In this document: positions 31,353 through 44,410 of the stretch, piece by piece
Layout: every line of letters begins with the position of its first letter
Numbering within the stretch: the stretch's first letter is position 1
Source: Karalla daura
Taxonomy: Eukaryota > Chordata > Actinopteri > Chaetodontiformes > Leiognathidae
Reading direction: 5' to 3'
NCBI GenBank assembly: GCA_029224185.1
Contig: CM055193.1
Span: forward strand, 8,125,859 to 8,189,858
Length of the DNA stretch: 64,000 nucleotides
Translations under genes and position numbers: made by a program
Notes under the pieces: generated by a model
Told to the model about the DNA's origin: nothing
Seen by the model: only the letters and a program-made list of their open reading frames with translations
The model's database searches: none

Positions 31353-31420
31353 GTTTCTGGAAGTCGAACCTTCAAGGTTTTCTAATCCCTCCGGCTCTCC
31401 CTGGTCAGATGAAAAACAAA
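31353..31420 (-). other. Likely 3' splice acceptor and 5' leader of the amigo3-like exon
   Basis: On the minus strand, tttttcatctgaccag is followed by GGAGAGCC, with AG at plus positions 31401-31402. AMIGO genes usually carry an untranslated first exon, so the leader within this exon would be 31353-31400. I could not place the first exon upstream. Confidence 0.5.
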
Positions 31421-34400
31421 TGAGAAACAGCATGATGTATTAAAAAGCAATAGTGTTTCGACCCACCCGCTGCTCTGAGCCTTTCAACGGACACATGATA
31501 TAGCTGCAAGGTCAATGCCATACACCAATTCTCAGTATCTATTCTCAGTATCTATGGCAGAAGATGAAAAACTGTTTAAATATAATTGCTGCAACACATT
31601 TCCCCCCAGATGATTCTCATAGTTCAACAAAAGAATAACTAGAATTTTCTGTGAACAATAATACAGATTTCATTGTAGCATTCCATCTATGTATGTATAT
31701 ATATATCTATATCTATATATATCTATATATATATATATATATACACACACAAACATATTTTGCATTTTTCTCCCGTTTTTGGGAAGCTGTGTTAAATGAA
31801 AGTATTTTTGGTTCTATCTCTAAAAGTTTTTAACATATTATAACATCATGGGTACAGTGGGAAGTAATTCACCTTAAAAAGACGTTCCTCTGCAGGTACA
31901 ATCCTTGAACATCATCTGAGATCAGTTCAAACAGATGTCTCGCTGCTGAGTGGTGAGAAAGGAGCTTGAAGAGAGAAAGTTTGCAGTAGAAGTAACAATT
32001 CTTCCCCCCCTTCTCTCAGCTAATCCCGCTCTACCCCTCAAAAAAAGGGAAAGAAGAAAAACACTTCCAAACCGCAAATCCAGAATAAACTGCTTAGCAA
32101 CTCCAACTTTCCAGCGCTTTCCCCTCTTCGGAGTTGCATCCCCTCCACCGATCCCCACAACATTGCTGTCAAATCCTTATCCCTTTCTCAGATCTCCCTC
32201 CCGAGGTGCTCCGGGAACAATGCCTTCCTTTTTTTTCTTTTTTTTCCTTCCTCTTCTTCACCCAAGTTTAGGGTCCCCCCACTGTCGTCCCCGCTCGTCC
32301 CAAACGAGAGTGTCGCTCAACAAACATCCCGCAGTGCTTTGCAGTGTATAGCAAACAGCACAGAGCTCACTTAATCTCCCACAATCCCCTCCTCCTTCTC
32401 CGTGTCATTTAGAGACCAGCCTAGTGTCTCCCTCTCTCATCATTAAGTAATGATGCCGGTGGCTGCCCTTCCCGCTCCCCTTTCTCCCTCTCCCTGCCAT
32501 ATCACTTTTCCCACATTATTCTATTAATATTATGCACCATTAAACTTTAACCGTCTTGCTTACCAGCAGATTAGTAGAAACCTCATGAATTTTACATGTA
32601 TTATCTGGTCAATAATCCCGGGGGATGGACATTTAGCCGGAGCACCACTGTACTGTCTTTCTTTGTGTGTGTGTGTGTGTGGGTGTGTGTGTGTAAATCT
32701 GTGTTGCTGTTGCTGCACATGTTGTAAATCCAGCTGCTTTTGTGAGACCTTGACTCCGGCAAATCCTGTCCATCCCTCTTCATCTCCTGGTGTTTTTTTT
32801 TTTTGAAAGTCTCTCTGACTGTGAAGGTCTCCTCTTACCTGTGTAGCCTCCTTACCTTGTCGTTTCTGTTTCAGTGGTTTTAACTGGATAGATGCTGCCT
32901 GCCCCAGCAGACACACACACACACAAACACACACACACTGTTTCACTCTTTCACTCTGCCGTAAGTGCCTTAATCAGTACATCCCTTCCTTTCTCTCCCT
33001 GAGCCCCCCCCCTCCTCTACATCCCTTCTTCCACTTGGCCGTGGGTTTGACTGGATATGTGCTGTCCATGGTGCTTGGTCATGGTGGTCCTGACAGCTCT
33101 GATTTCTGTCACAGTGAATTAGCTTTGCCTCCCAGCAGCCACCTCCTCACTGCTACCCTCACCCGCCTCCACCCACCACCCCCCCCCCTTCCAACCCTTC
33201 CCCATAAGTGCTCAGGGCTTTGACTGACTCCCACTCGCTCGCTCAGTCACTCCGCGAAGGCACGTCGCCCGATTCCCCCGGCGGATCCGGGCCCCGCTGA
33301 ATGGGGTTCACTTCTCAGGAGGTGGGCTGAAGGGAGGCAGATGCAGAGTCCTCCACTGGAGGACGGAGGCAGGAGACGAAAAGGGAATGAAAGGTGTAAG
33401 GCTACAGTCAGTCCTGAGATCAGTTTTACAGAATTCATCCTCGGCGCTGAAGAATAGGATTAAGGGTGAGAAAACATATTTGGATGCATTTATGTTGAAA
33501 TAAACCACCATCTTTGGCATTGTGGGTTTACACACAATCCTGTCCTAGGGCTAGTCATCAGCTTGGCTTCGACGTGTCTATATGTGCACACCCACACATG
33601 TACATTTGAGATATGTTAGAAAAAGGGATTCTAAAAAGGCCCGTGCTTGTAGGTGTAGGTGGTTTATATCATGGCTCAAATACCCTCCGAGTAAATTGTC
33701 TGTTTCCCTGCAATTTGAACTTTGTCCTATTTGTAAAGGAAACCGTGATCCCGGAGTACTTTTTAAATATTCATGTCCCATTGATTCAAGCTATTATGTA
33801 ACACTGCTGTTTGTTGAATGGGCTGCTCTAATCATGTATGTACAGTAGCTGTTTCCTGAGCTCCCCCCCCCACCCCCCTCCACACACACACCTCCACCCC
33901 ACCCACGATTGTAAACGGATCACAGAAGACCTATAAACAAGCATGTTCATCTGCATAAGCTTGTAATGATTCACGCTCGGTACGCTCTGAAGAATATGAG
34001 CATATGAGGCGTTTCAATAAAGTGCATCACTGTGCCAGCGTGATGTCAGCGGCGGCATTTGTTTTTAGCTACAGTATAATTGTGCGGGGAACATGTTCTT
34101 TTTCTCTGGCAGCCCCTCTCCCTCGCTGCCGTTGACATAACCCGAACGTTCAGTGCCTCATTATTTTCAGTATTGACTTTTATTCCGTAAAAGGATTCAT
34201 CATTTTCGAGTGCAATCATCTGTCATTGTCCTCAGAGATCAATTCAATCAAAGCGTGAACAGGTAAACAAGACGAGGAGAGAGTCAAGTTTCTGCGCTGT
34301 CTTATTTACTTAAATTGCGAGACAATTATTTTTGCCTTTCTCCGCCGCTTGCCTCTCATCGTACGGTAATAATTTGTGTGGTCTCAACAGAATGAGGTCC

Positions 34401-35984
34401 GCCGGAGCGTCAATATTAACACCTTTTCCATCTCTTACTATTTTTCCACTCGCCGTGGAGCTGGAAAACCCTCTCCGTTTGTCCCTCTATGTCTGTTGTT
34501 ATATCAGCCTATGAGGCTCCGGCCCTGCTGTTCTGCAAAATCCCTAATCTAATCACTATCTTTGTATCAAGCTGCTTGGCAAATCCCACCTTCTTCTTCC
34601 TCATATATTTGATTAGACTCTATGCAAAATAGTCCTGTCAAATCAGCCAGGTTCAGAGTGGACCTCGAAGCTTAAACCCTGACCCTGATGCATCCTGCCC
34701 CTAGCAGAAAGTGATTTTCTCTTTACCATCTGCTGCAGAGGAGACGAGGAAAAAAAACGGAAGACACACACACACACACACACACGCACACACACATACA
34801 CACATACACATAGCAGTACAGGAAAATGTCTGCTCTTATCTTGCCCTTGAGAAGCCGAGAAGCTCACTAAGAGTCGATATTATGAAGCTTTATATTCTGA
34901 GATGTTAGGAGAATATTTTTGCTGAGCGTAAAAGCCGTGGAAGTAGCGATTCAGGCGTGCATTTGTGACGACTTCTCTTCGTCTCCCCCTAAAAATAATG
35001 CCTGACTCATAAAAAGCCCGTCTTGAAATTATGTTAACAATAAGTACAATGGCACCGACTGACACCAACCAGCTGCTCCATATATCCCACATAATGTGAG
35101 CTGAACTGGAAACCGAAGACGGGGGAGGGGGGGGATAAATAACGTCGAGCTCTTTGTTAATTGCTGAATATATAAATTATCGGTGACGAGGCAGGACGAG
35201 GCGCGCCGCACAAGCTTGACTGTCACGTCAACGCCTTGAAATATTGAACATAACAACTCTGTAAACTGTGTAGCTCCGGCGCCTCCGTAGCCTCTGTCTG
35301 CCAATTATGAACCCTTGAACCTGAACACGCGCACACACTTGTTCTGTATTTATTCCGCCTTTCAACAGCTTTTTGTTAGCATGGCTGACAGCCAGACTTT
35401 CAAATATGAATGAGTCAGTGCCTGGATAAAGATTCGGTGGATTCACTGTTTCTCTTTTTTTTTTTTTTGTTTTTTTTTTCTTGTATTTCTTTTCTCTCCC
35501 TGGGTGCATTTGCAGTCTGGCTGAGCTCTCTTGTTGAAAAGCATTTTCAGACAGCGACCGAGACTGTTTGCTTGTCACGAGGAGCTGCTCGACTGCTCCA
35601 TATGCTCCGCATTCAGAGCGACTGCGGTTCATTATTGGAGAAAATCTCTCGAAAAAGCCGGTGTGACAGTAGTTTTCTTTCTCTTTTTTTTGTTTTTTTT
35701 TGGACGTTTAGACAGCACGAGTCTATTTTCTGCAGCTTTTCTCTGTTCAATCCATCAAGTGGATGTGGTGTACAGTAGGTGGGGAGAGACAAGCACACCA
35801 TCTAGTGGCTTAAGACTCAACAGGAGCGGTGAGGCACAGGCTGCTCTCTAGCCTTCTTCTAGGTCACCACTGCTGCAGGAAAAAGAAGAAAAAAAAACAG
35901 AGGATAAATCTAAAACATGACCAACTAGAAAAAAGAAGAAAATACAAGGGTAAATATGATAGAACATGTACTTTTTATCAATAA

Positions 35985-36535
35985 TTGTTGCTCCTCAGTT
36001 CGAGTTTGCATGTTTTCTCCAGGTTTCCTACAATGTTTCAGTCATATAACATGCATGTTAAAGTGGACTGGAGACTCTAAATTGTCCTCAGTTGCTCTCA
36101 GTTACACTCATTTGAGTTTGAGAGTCCATGTGCTCTTTAGTGTTCAGCTTCACACCATAATCTTATTTTAACATTTCAAGAAATCTAGTCTTATCTTGCT
36201 GCATGGACGGATCATTTCGCTTGTGTTGAGTCACTTGTTTTTTTGTTTTGACACTTCTTTTCACTCTTTCTGTGTGGAGTTTGTATGTTCTCCCACGTCT
36301 CCATGCGTTTTCTCCTGGCACTCTGCCCCTTGCTCCTATTTCAAAAAAATATCATACATGTTGAGGTGGATTGGAGACTTTAAATTGCCCCTGAGTAGGA
36401 GCTTGAGCAGTGTATGATATGTATGTGCTCTGTGTTGGACTGACAACCAGTCCGGGGTGTATTGCCGCCTGAGATAGGTACAAGCAGACCTTCACGCCAC
36501 CGTTGGGTACAAAGCGGTGTAAGATGATGGATGGA
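35985..36535 (+). repeat. Two tandem copies of the teleost high-copy interspersed repeat
   Basis: First copy (about 35985-36110): gagtttgcatgttttctcc, tgcatgttaaagtggactgg, gactctaaattgtcc. Second copy (about 36250-36535): tgtgtggagtttgtatgttc, ggtggattggagactttaaa, ggactgacaaccagtccggg, and the end gatgatggatggatc. Confidence 0.75.
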
Positions 36536-37397
36536 TCAGAAACAAAAGCTGCTCTCAGCTCTTTTGTGAGAGTAGTTTTGGGAAATACGCCTCAAAGAAT
36601 CCTGTACCTTTTAGTTTTTTCGACGTGGAAAAAGCAGGATGAATCGCCCGGTCTCGGTTTGGATATCTCAAATTGTTATCTAATATTTGGGACCGAAATG
36701 CACGCCGACAGCGACATTACAGGCTTTGAGAAATCAATTCGCAAAATCAGCATGTCAGTCGTCTCTGCTGGAGACGCCATTTCTAACCTCACGCCGACTC
36801 TGAGTTTTTCCTATTTCATTTTCCTGTCACTTATCAGCCCGTCGTACAGACATAGACAGATTATAACAATATCCGCCCTCCAGCACTTCTGCAGCACACT
36901 AATATAACGTTGCATTTTGTTTCGTATAATCCAGACGAAATGTAAAAATGACACATTGGGGTTTTACTGGGCGGTTTCCAGTCCGTGAGTCATTTTCCTC
37001 ACAATGCGATTACAACATTAGTCTTTCTAGATTTACTGTCCCCTCCCCGCGCTCGACCGTCATCTGTCCCCTTCCTCCCGTCCTCCCTGTGCACGAGCGT
37101 GAATGCCACCTGTTGCTGATTGGCTCGAACAGCATCATGTGGCTTGGCTTGCAGGAGCGTGGATGTGCCTCACAATCAATTTCTTTTTCTCAGAAATGAA
37201 AAAAAAATAAAAAACAAGGGCTTGGAACAAACAGCTGGCAGCTGAGGAGGTATTTTCTGAATTACATGCAGAAAATATCAGATACTATCACATCTGAGAG
37301 GGGTTTTCTTTTCCAGGCACGCTTACAGTTTTTCCTCTTTTACATGAGTCTGCTTTTCCGAACAAGGTTATACAACTAGATTCAAGATAATTCAGTT

Positions 37398-37464
37398 GCA
37401 TACTTAGTTTTCACTGTATCAGTATACAGCTGATACAGTGCAAAACTGCAGTCGACAAGTATGC
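37398..37464. repeat. 67-nt interrupted inverted repeat (hairpin)
   Basis: Perfect 11-bp inner stem CACTGTATCAG (37412-37422) with CTGATACAGTG (37430-37440), 7-nt loop. It is extended by TTTT/AAAA across a one-base bulge, and by an outer 8-bp stem GCATACTT (37398-37405) with AAGTATGC (37457-37464). Confidence 0.8.
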
Positions 37465-37566
37465 ATCTCGTACGTTTTCTATATTGCCATGCCATCCTTG
37501 TTCCTTGTGTTATTGATGTAGTTCCTCTTGAGTAAATTTCATACAGCTTCTACTATTCTCTATATA

Positions 37567-37745
37567 GAGTCATTTACCCCTGCCTCCATTCTGCATGCTA
37601 AACCAAGCCATGCTAACTGACTGCGGGCTCCAGCTTCATATTTAACTCATTGATATGAGACTGTTTTCCCCCCGTTCTCATCTAACTCTTGGCAAGCAGG
37701 TAAATAAATAGATTTCCCAAAATGTCAAAACCATTCCTTTAAGAT
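37567..37745 (-). repeat. Teleost interspersed repeat ending in TTTCCCAAAATGTCAAA-type sequence
   Basis: Blocks ccatgctaactgactgcggg, ctccagcttcatatttaa, ctcatctaactcttggcaag and atttcccaaaatgtcaaaac followed by cattccttta match a dispersed teleost repeat I recognise. A short fragment of its other end lies at 60505-60545. Confidence 0.7.
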
Positions 37746-38449
37746 TCATTCCTGGATCGTCTCAGTGATTTCGTCCATAATAACACTGACAGCCCCGGAT
37801 TTATATTTATATATTACACCTGATTCCCACAACAGTGGGCAGAAACCGAGAACCGAGGCTAATTTGAAAGAAATCTGCGACCGAGGATGAATATTCGCCG
37901 CCAGATGCTCTCGTGTGCAGATGTTTAGCCGCTGTGTTTTCCGCACAGGAATCAAGCATAACACTTGATTATAATGCGAGCCCACATCTTCCCACATGTC
38001 AATAGATGGAGAGCGGCGGGCAGCGCGGGGAAGAGGGCTCGAGGTATGAACATCCCCGCGTCTCGCCCGCCTCTATCATCTTTCCCCTGATTGTTAACGG
38101 ATTTCAATTAGGACTCACAGGAGTTAATATGATTGCTTGCTGTTTACCCCTTTCTTGCTTCCTTCCATGGAAGCCAATTATGCATGAGTAGCGCTGGACG
38201 CTGCTAATGGCTCTGCCTCTCCCTTTGTGTTCACATTACTGAAGGATATGGGTTGTGAAATGAGATCACTACTGACTACTGTGCTATCAGAGATTGTGCT
38301 ATAAAACATTATGGGGCAGAACACAGTAAATTGTGTGACGTGTCTGTGGGGTGGCAGCCTGTCTGCTCTTTTATCTGTTGTCCTCTCATCTCCTTCCTCC
38401 TCACTCGCCCGTTTTTGCCATCTCCTGTTTCTCCCGACTGCTCTCATGG

Positions 38450-38589
<140 letters not shown>

Positions 38590-39849
38590 CTTGGAGCCTC
38601 TTTGCTCACCCACTAAACCTCTTGCTCCTGTCCTTTTTGCTTCTTGCCCTCTCTCTTCTCCTCTCTCGCGTTGTTTTATCCTCTCAAGCCTTATCTCCCC
38701 ACATCACTTTCCTCCTCTTTTTTTTTTCCCTTACACCTCTCCACTCCCGCCTTTCATCTCCCGCCCTGTGGTTATCAACAGAGACAGGCAGGACATGAGA
38801 CGAGCCTCTGCCCTCTTCCCCTCTCCGGATCACTTATAGGAGATTGGCATATCTTGAAAAATCCATTATATCCCAATCAATAAGGATTATTGTACATAAT
38901 ATAAGGATTTCATCTAAATCACAGCCATAAAATTAATCATTATCTTATTACCCGGGCAATGCATTGCTCGTATATCATCTGAATGCTTGACTGCATATGC
39001 GCTTGTCCTTGTGCGTGGCCATGAATGCAGACAATTGCTCTGCTGCTCGCCGTCCTGTAAAGAATGAGTGAAATTGGGAGACTCAACACGCAAAACGGAC
39101 GTAAGTCACTGGTGAACTGTACACGCGAGGGCGATCACGTATGCGGTTATTTTTTACATTTCTTTTTCTCTGAAACATCCCATTGTGTTCAGGTCAAATC
39201 CAATCGGTTTATATTGTTTTCTGCCTGAAAAAATGCAGTTAATTTCATCCGGTTTTCCCAAGGTTTCGTGGCTTTGTTGGCTTCAGAACACAAAACAGAG
39301 AATATTTCTCATATACACTCAATGAGTTCCCTGTCAAAGATAAGCAGACCATTTTAGAGATCATGAATCTATGATAACGCACAGATCCAGATCTACTTTA
39401 TTAAGCTACAGAGGGAAATTCTTACTTTACAAAGCCAATGAATAGAGCAAAAGGAAAGCTAAGATACCACAACATCTTGATCTTGTTTAATCAACTCAAA
39501 GTTTTTCAAAGTTGTGAACTTCCATTTGGTATTTATGGTCCCTGGGCTTCAAAAGACCTTTGGAAAATACATTATTTAGATGTTATTTTGACCATTACTA
39601 ATACTCAAGGTATGAAATTTGTGTTAATAGCTGTAAAAGAAAACCTAATTTCAGTGTCCTTGTTAAACATTGAAATGGCGTATTCCGAGTCCAAGTTCAT
39701 CAGAGTTTTTGTTCAAGTCGAGATAAAATCAATACTTTTTTTTCCCCACTAAAAACAAGTTGCAGGACCTCAGGTCATTGAGGCTCACAGGCCATGAATA
39801 CAAAATGGAAGTTGTCCCGAACAATTTGAGCAGATGAAAAGATAAAAGA

Positions 39850-40110
39850 GGCACACGGTGGCCGAGTGTTCAGCACTGTCGCCTCTCAGCACGAAGGATG
39901 TGACTCCTGGTCGCTGTGTGTGTGTGGATTGTCTCCCAGTATCTCAGTTTCTTCCCACAGTCCAAACACATGGATGTTTAGGATGATAAGAGACTCTAAA
40001 TCACCAATCATCATAATGTGAGAGTGTGAGAGTGAATGCCCTGTGATAGACTGTAAACCTGCCCAAGGTTTTCCTGCCTTCACCCTCTGTATACTGAGAT
40101 ACGCTCCAGC
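39850..40110 (+). repeat. tRNA-like-headed teleost interspersed repeat, forward copy
   Basis: Starts with cacggtggccgagtgttcag and cactgtcgcctctcagcac, resembling a Pol III A-box head. It continues with tttcttcccacagtccaaac, gactctaaatcacc, and gtgatagactgtaaacctgc. This is the most complete copy of the family in the window, but still degenerate. Confidence 0.7.
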
Positions 40111-43100
40111 ACACACTGTTGGGGTACAAAGACAGAGGCCTAATTGCAATATCATTGTGTATTTATAGTGTTTATGGAATGTTAAAGTAAAGTGTATTCA
40201 TGATGAATGAGTGCTGCTTGTGCCTAAATGTTTGTTTCAATATATTTTGCATTTGGTTTAATTTATGCTTAGGAGCTTAGTTCCTTCTTCCAGGCTGATC
40301 TGCCACAATATAATTTTATGGTTTTATGAAGATTTACAACAATCCAAAGTACTTTAGTTACTTTTGACCGGAACGGGTAAGTAACCTGACCCTACAGGTG
40401 GGTTGTGTGGAAAATGTCGCAGCTCGGAGATGAAAAGAGATGAAGGCCGCGACGTGCTATAGGCACAGAGCCGGTTCCTGTGGCTGCACACCACAGAGGA
40501 GACAGCGTGATGGATCCCTCAGCCCGCTGCCTCCGCCACCTGAGCCTCGTCGCTGCTGCCGATGTTGCTGCTCTGGGCTCAGACAGACACTCGGGGACAT
40601 GAAGGGTGATGAGCAGTTAGCGGTTCCATCAAGGATCTCCGGGGCCATCCGTGGAAAATGAAACCATCTCTGAACAGGTAACTCAATTTAACTCGTGGCC
40701 GCCTTCTCTGGAGCTACAAGCACAAATACTTTCCCAGCTGATGAGATGAGGTAACAGAGCATGGCCGGACTCACTGAGTGCAACAGGAGAGGGCCCGCTC
40801 CACCCTAATTGCCTGGACATGGTCAAGGGAGGCTTTTTCACCACTTTTACAGATGGAGAAGCGGAGACTGAAGAGTAGAAAGGTTCTGGGTTTTCTTGCC
40901 TTCCTTTTCAATCAATAAAATAGACCGGCTTTAATCATGGTGCTATTGAGTGCTGAAGCTTGCAAAATGGAGAGTCGCTCTTCTGGAACCATTCCCAACT
41001 TTGCACCCCACTTCAAAGGCATTCGCCTGCACAGGAGGGAAAATACTGTATTTGGCCTGGATTTGTAGCAAAGCTTTCAAAATATATTTTTCAACTCCAC
41101 TCTGTGCTCAACACATGGAAATGAGTGGTTGACTTCTCTTTTTTTGAGGACGAGCCTAAGAACGAGCGCCCTGTGTGAGTTTACATTTAGCCACAGGGGT
41201 GGAAAAAAAAACTGCTCATATCTTCTACTTAAGCTGTGGTAGCAAAACAGCAGTGTGGAAATACTCCATTACAAGTCCCGCAGTCAAAGTCCTTCTTAAG
41301 TAGCATCCACATGAAGCAATTTAGCAGCAGTTCTTTGTAATGATCACCCAGACTGGACTGGAGCTGTAATTGATGTTTGACTGTTTAAGACGGTATATGT
41401 CACACTGTCAGAGGCCTGTAGCAATGCATTAGTATATAGGAGAGAAGATTTCCCACTTTTTTTCCACAATTTATTGAATTTACAGTTTAATCCAGTGATC
41501 TGCAGATGATTAATTGAGTAGAGAAGTTCTTTAATTTTAATCTTTTGATATATTGTTTGATTAAAAAAAGGGGCTGTTAAAAATTAAAATTAAAGGGGAA
41601 ACTTCTTATTTGCCGATAGAGAAACATCTGAGATGTGACTCAAGACATTAACTAACATCTCTGAGATGTGGCAGATCAGAGGACAAACTTAATAGAGTGA
41701 AGAGATACAGAGATACATGTACTGCAGTGAATTTGGAAAACAAAAGGAAGGTTAAGAAAGATGTTTGCGCTGCATTACAGCTCTGAAGTCGATTGTCACA
41801 TTTTGACAATCAAATTAACTCCAGCGCGAAGGAGAGGGGGGCGTCACTCTGACACCACTCATTAGAAATCAGTCTTATTAGACCATTTCATAATTATTCT
41901 CCAGCTAAATTATGTAACGATCACATTGACCTTCCGCTGTCCTGCTTAGTAGTCAGAGTTAGAGCGCTCAGGAAAGTCAGTTTAATGAGCGCAATTTAAT
42001 GTGTGGCTCAATAATGCTATCTTCTACTCCATTATTAATCACGATAAAAAAGTTAGCTCTGTTAATTATTGCAAATGTGTTACAATGAAAATGCCAATGT
42101 GGCCTGAAAGCCTCGAGCTATTTCAGCGGAAGTGATGTATCGTTCGTGCTTCTGGAGACTCTCCCTAATAAAACGTCTCCCGCTAAAGCCACAACAGCAG
42201 ATATATGTGGCTTCAGACGCGGTGCGCCGCCTCGCACTAAAGTCTGTACGACTCCATTAGAACGCATTAGATGAAACTTTAATGTTCCCTGCGGACAAAT
42301 TGGTTCATTACTCCTTCATGTTAGCGGGAAGCTCTGAACATACAGTATAACATGTATCGGCATCTTGCGGTTTCTTTAAAAGGGTGTGATGAGAACAGAA
42401 GACTCCTTTAATGATGAAGTCCAGGTGCGGGCAAGTGTCCTTGAGCGGGACTCCCCGCCAACGCTAAACTTGCTGTTCTGCCGCAGATAATGGAGCCACT
42501 GAATAAACACAACAAGCGGACAGGCACATGCGGTGCTCCTCATTGATTATTCACTTACGGAGACACTAATTCTTCTTGAAAACCCCGAACGCGGAGGAAA
42601 AATGATGCGGTGCCGGCGGTCCTAAAACAGAGCGAGGCAGCTATATATCACGGCTGTGTCTGGCAGCCGCATGCTGTGAAAGTGAAGCAGAAGATGAGAA
42701 AGAGAGAAAGGGGATGAGGGGGGGGTGGGTAAGAAAACAGGATTGAGTGAGACTGATTGTAGCCTGCAGAGGGCAACCATTAAGCTCACCAAATATCATT
42801 ATCAGATTTTCAATAAGGTTGCAGCCATCAGATAGTGAATGCAGACCATGTTGCTGCTTCTCTAGCCGGCTCGAGCTGCACCAGGTGCAACATGTTTTTG
42901 CAATTCAATCTGGCTACAGAGCCACGAGGAGGTTTTACTTATTGCTTGGATCCCAGAACAAATCATAAGCCCGGGAAATATCAGGGGCCGGGCTGCCTTG
43001 GGGAGTGGTTGCAGGCCGAGGGGCCTGGATGTGCGCGGTGTTGTTTGAGTGATTACACAACGATTACCGCCCGCCGCATACTGTTGTGCAATGTGTACGT

Positions 43101-43259
43101 CGCAGTACAAGGGCACTTGGGGGATTTGCAGTGTTCTTCATTATCAAATTTTAAATTGCTTTGCTGATAAAGTCTATCCAAAATGAAACCATATTTCAAT
43201 AGATTAACACCCCACACACATACACCCCACAAAACACCAAACACTCATCACAGGCCAAA

Positions 43260-43540
43260 AGCTAATGAGCGATAAGAAACTCGAGATAAGGGAATTTGGG
43301 CTTGCAGGGGGGCTCTTTTGCATGACTGTACACTAAATGACTAGCAGAGAGGTTACAGGAGACTAAACAGACCCCAGCGCCTATCAGAAGACAAAGCTTT
43401 GATTGGTTTGGTTAAAATGAGAGGGGAGGGGCACTGAAGTATAAAAGTGGGCTCCCATCTGTCAATGCAGTCTGGCTGAAGTTGGCTCTTGCTGCTCTGT
43501 TTTGATTATTTCCTTATCTCTCTCTTACTGGCCGGCTGTG
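43260..43540 (+). promoter_or_regulatory. Candidate TATA/initiator promoter with short first exon
   Basis: TATAAAAG at 43440-43447. An initiator-like cAGTCT has its A at 43469, 29 nt from the first T of the TATA box. Upstream are ggggagggg (about 43423), gattggttt (inverted CCAAT, about 43401), acaaagctttgat (TCF/LEF-like), ttttgcatga (octamer-like) and two GATAAG sites (43270-43290). A good donor, ggct|gtgagc, lies at 43538-43539, which would define a 69-nt exon. No matching downstream coding exon was found in the window. This is inferred from motif spacing only. Confidence 0.4.
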
Positions 43541-44224
43541 AGCAGCAGTGACCCTCTGGATTGCTTCCTAGACTATATTTCCTGGTCCGAATCCGACATC
43601 GCAATCCATAGCTAATGTCAGTGGATTTATTCTGAGGCTTAGAATCCCACAACGCGGCAAAAGACCAACTTATCAATAACGAAAACGCTGATAAACTGCC
43701 ACACTGAACACGCAGCCATGGGTGGTGTAATGGTTAAAACATCCTCAAATATGCGGCATTTTATTACTTTTATTTCATTACCAGGGCTTAAATGGAAAAT
43801 AAAACCGCATGCAATGAAGCACGAGTCATGTGGGGGTAGTTTCACAAAGATAGATGTTCTCTACGACCGAGATCAGACTCCAGATAAATTCATCTATTGC
43901 ACAAAGCTGTTCACTGTCTGCAGTTGGAGTTATTTGCCTTGAAGTCTTGGTGAGTAAGACTGTACCATACGTTTCAACTCCATTCACCCATAGAGCTAGA
44001 GCTAGGACGAAAAAATCATTTTCACATCGGTTGAATGATGACTAGAGTTCATTCCCGGCCAAAGTTGAATGGTGAGTGGAAAAACGTCCCAATTCATACA
44101 AAAATTTTTGATATTGAAATGGAAGTTTAAAAATGGGTGAATCTGAACAGAGGCAGAACGTCACATAATATACCGCCTTTGTGCCCTAATAAATGAAGGA
44201 CATGACTGTAAAGTGGTAATTTTT

Positions 44225-44410
44225 ATGAAGTTTCAGGTAAAATGGGAATGTACATGCTCCTGGTTCGCATTCCGATTCTGGCTCAGACTTGTTAAGCTTC
44301 ACAGCTGCAGTTCAGGCAAAACTGCTAAACTCCATCGCTGTAGCGAAGAACGTAAGGTCATGTGATCAACTATGTGAGCCTAAGCCAATCAGTGAAAAGC
44401 TGACGTGTGG
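44225..44410 (+). repeat. Three-copy dispersed repeat, copy A
   Basis: Shares atgctcctggttc, ttccgattctggctcagac, gcttcaca and gtcatgtgatca plus ccaatcag, in the same order, with copy B at 55400-55650. Confidence 0.65.

Larger units (their letters stand above)
31434..38000. other. Gene-free region upstream of the amigo3-like gene
   Basis: No coding exon recognised. It contains AT and CA simple repeats (31690-31755, 32660-32700, 32910-32940, 34763-34812), homopolymer T tracts near 35455-35480 and 35685-35700, dispersed repeats at 35985-36535 and 37567-37745, and a hairpin at 37398-37464. The first amigo3 exon and promoter must lie somewhere in or beyond this region. Confidence 0.5.
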
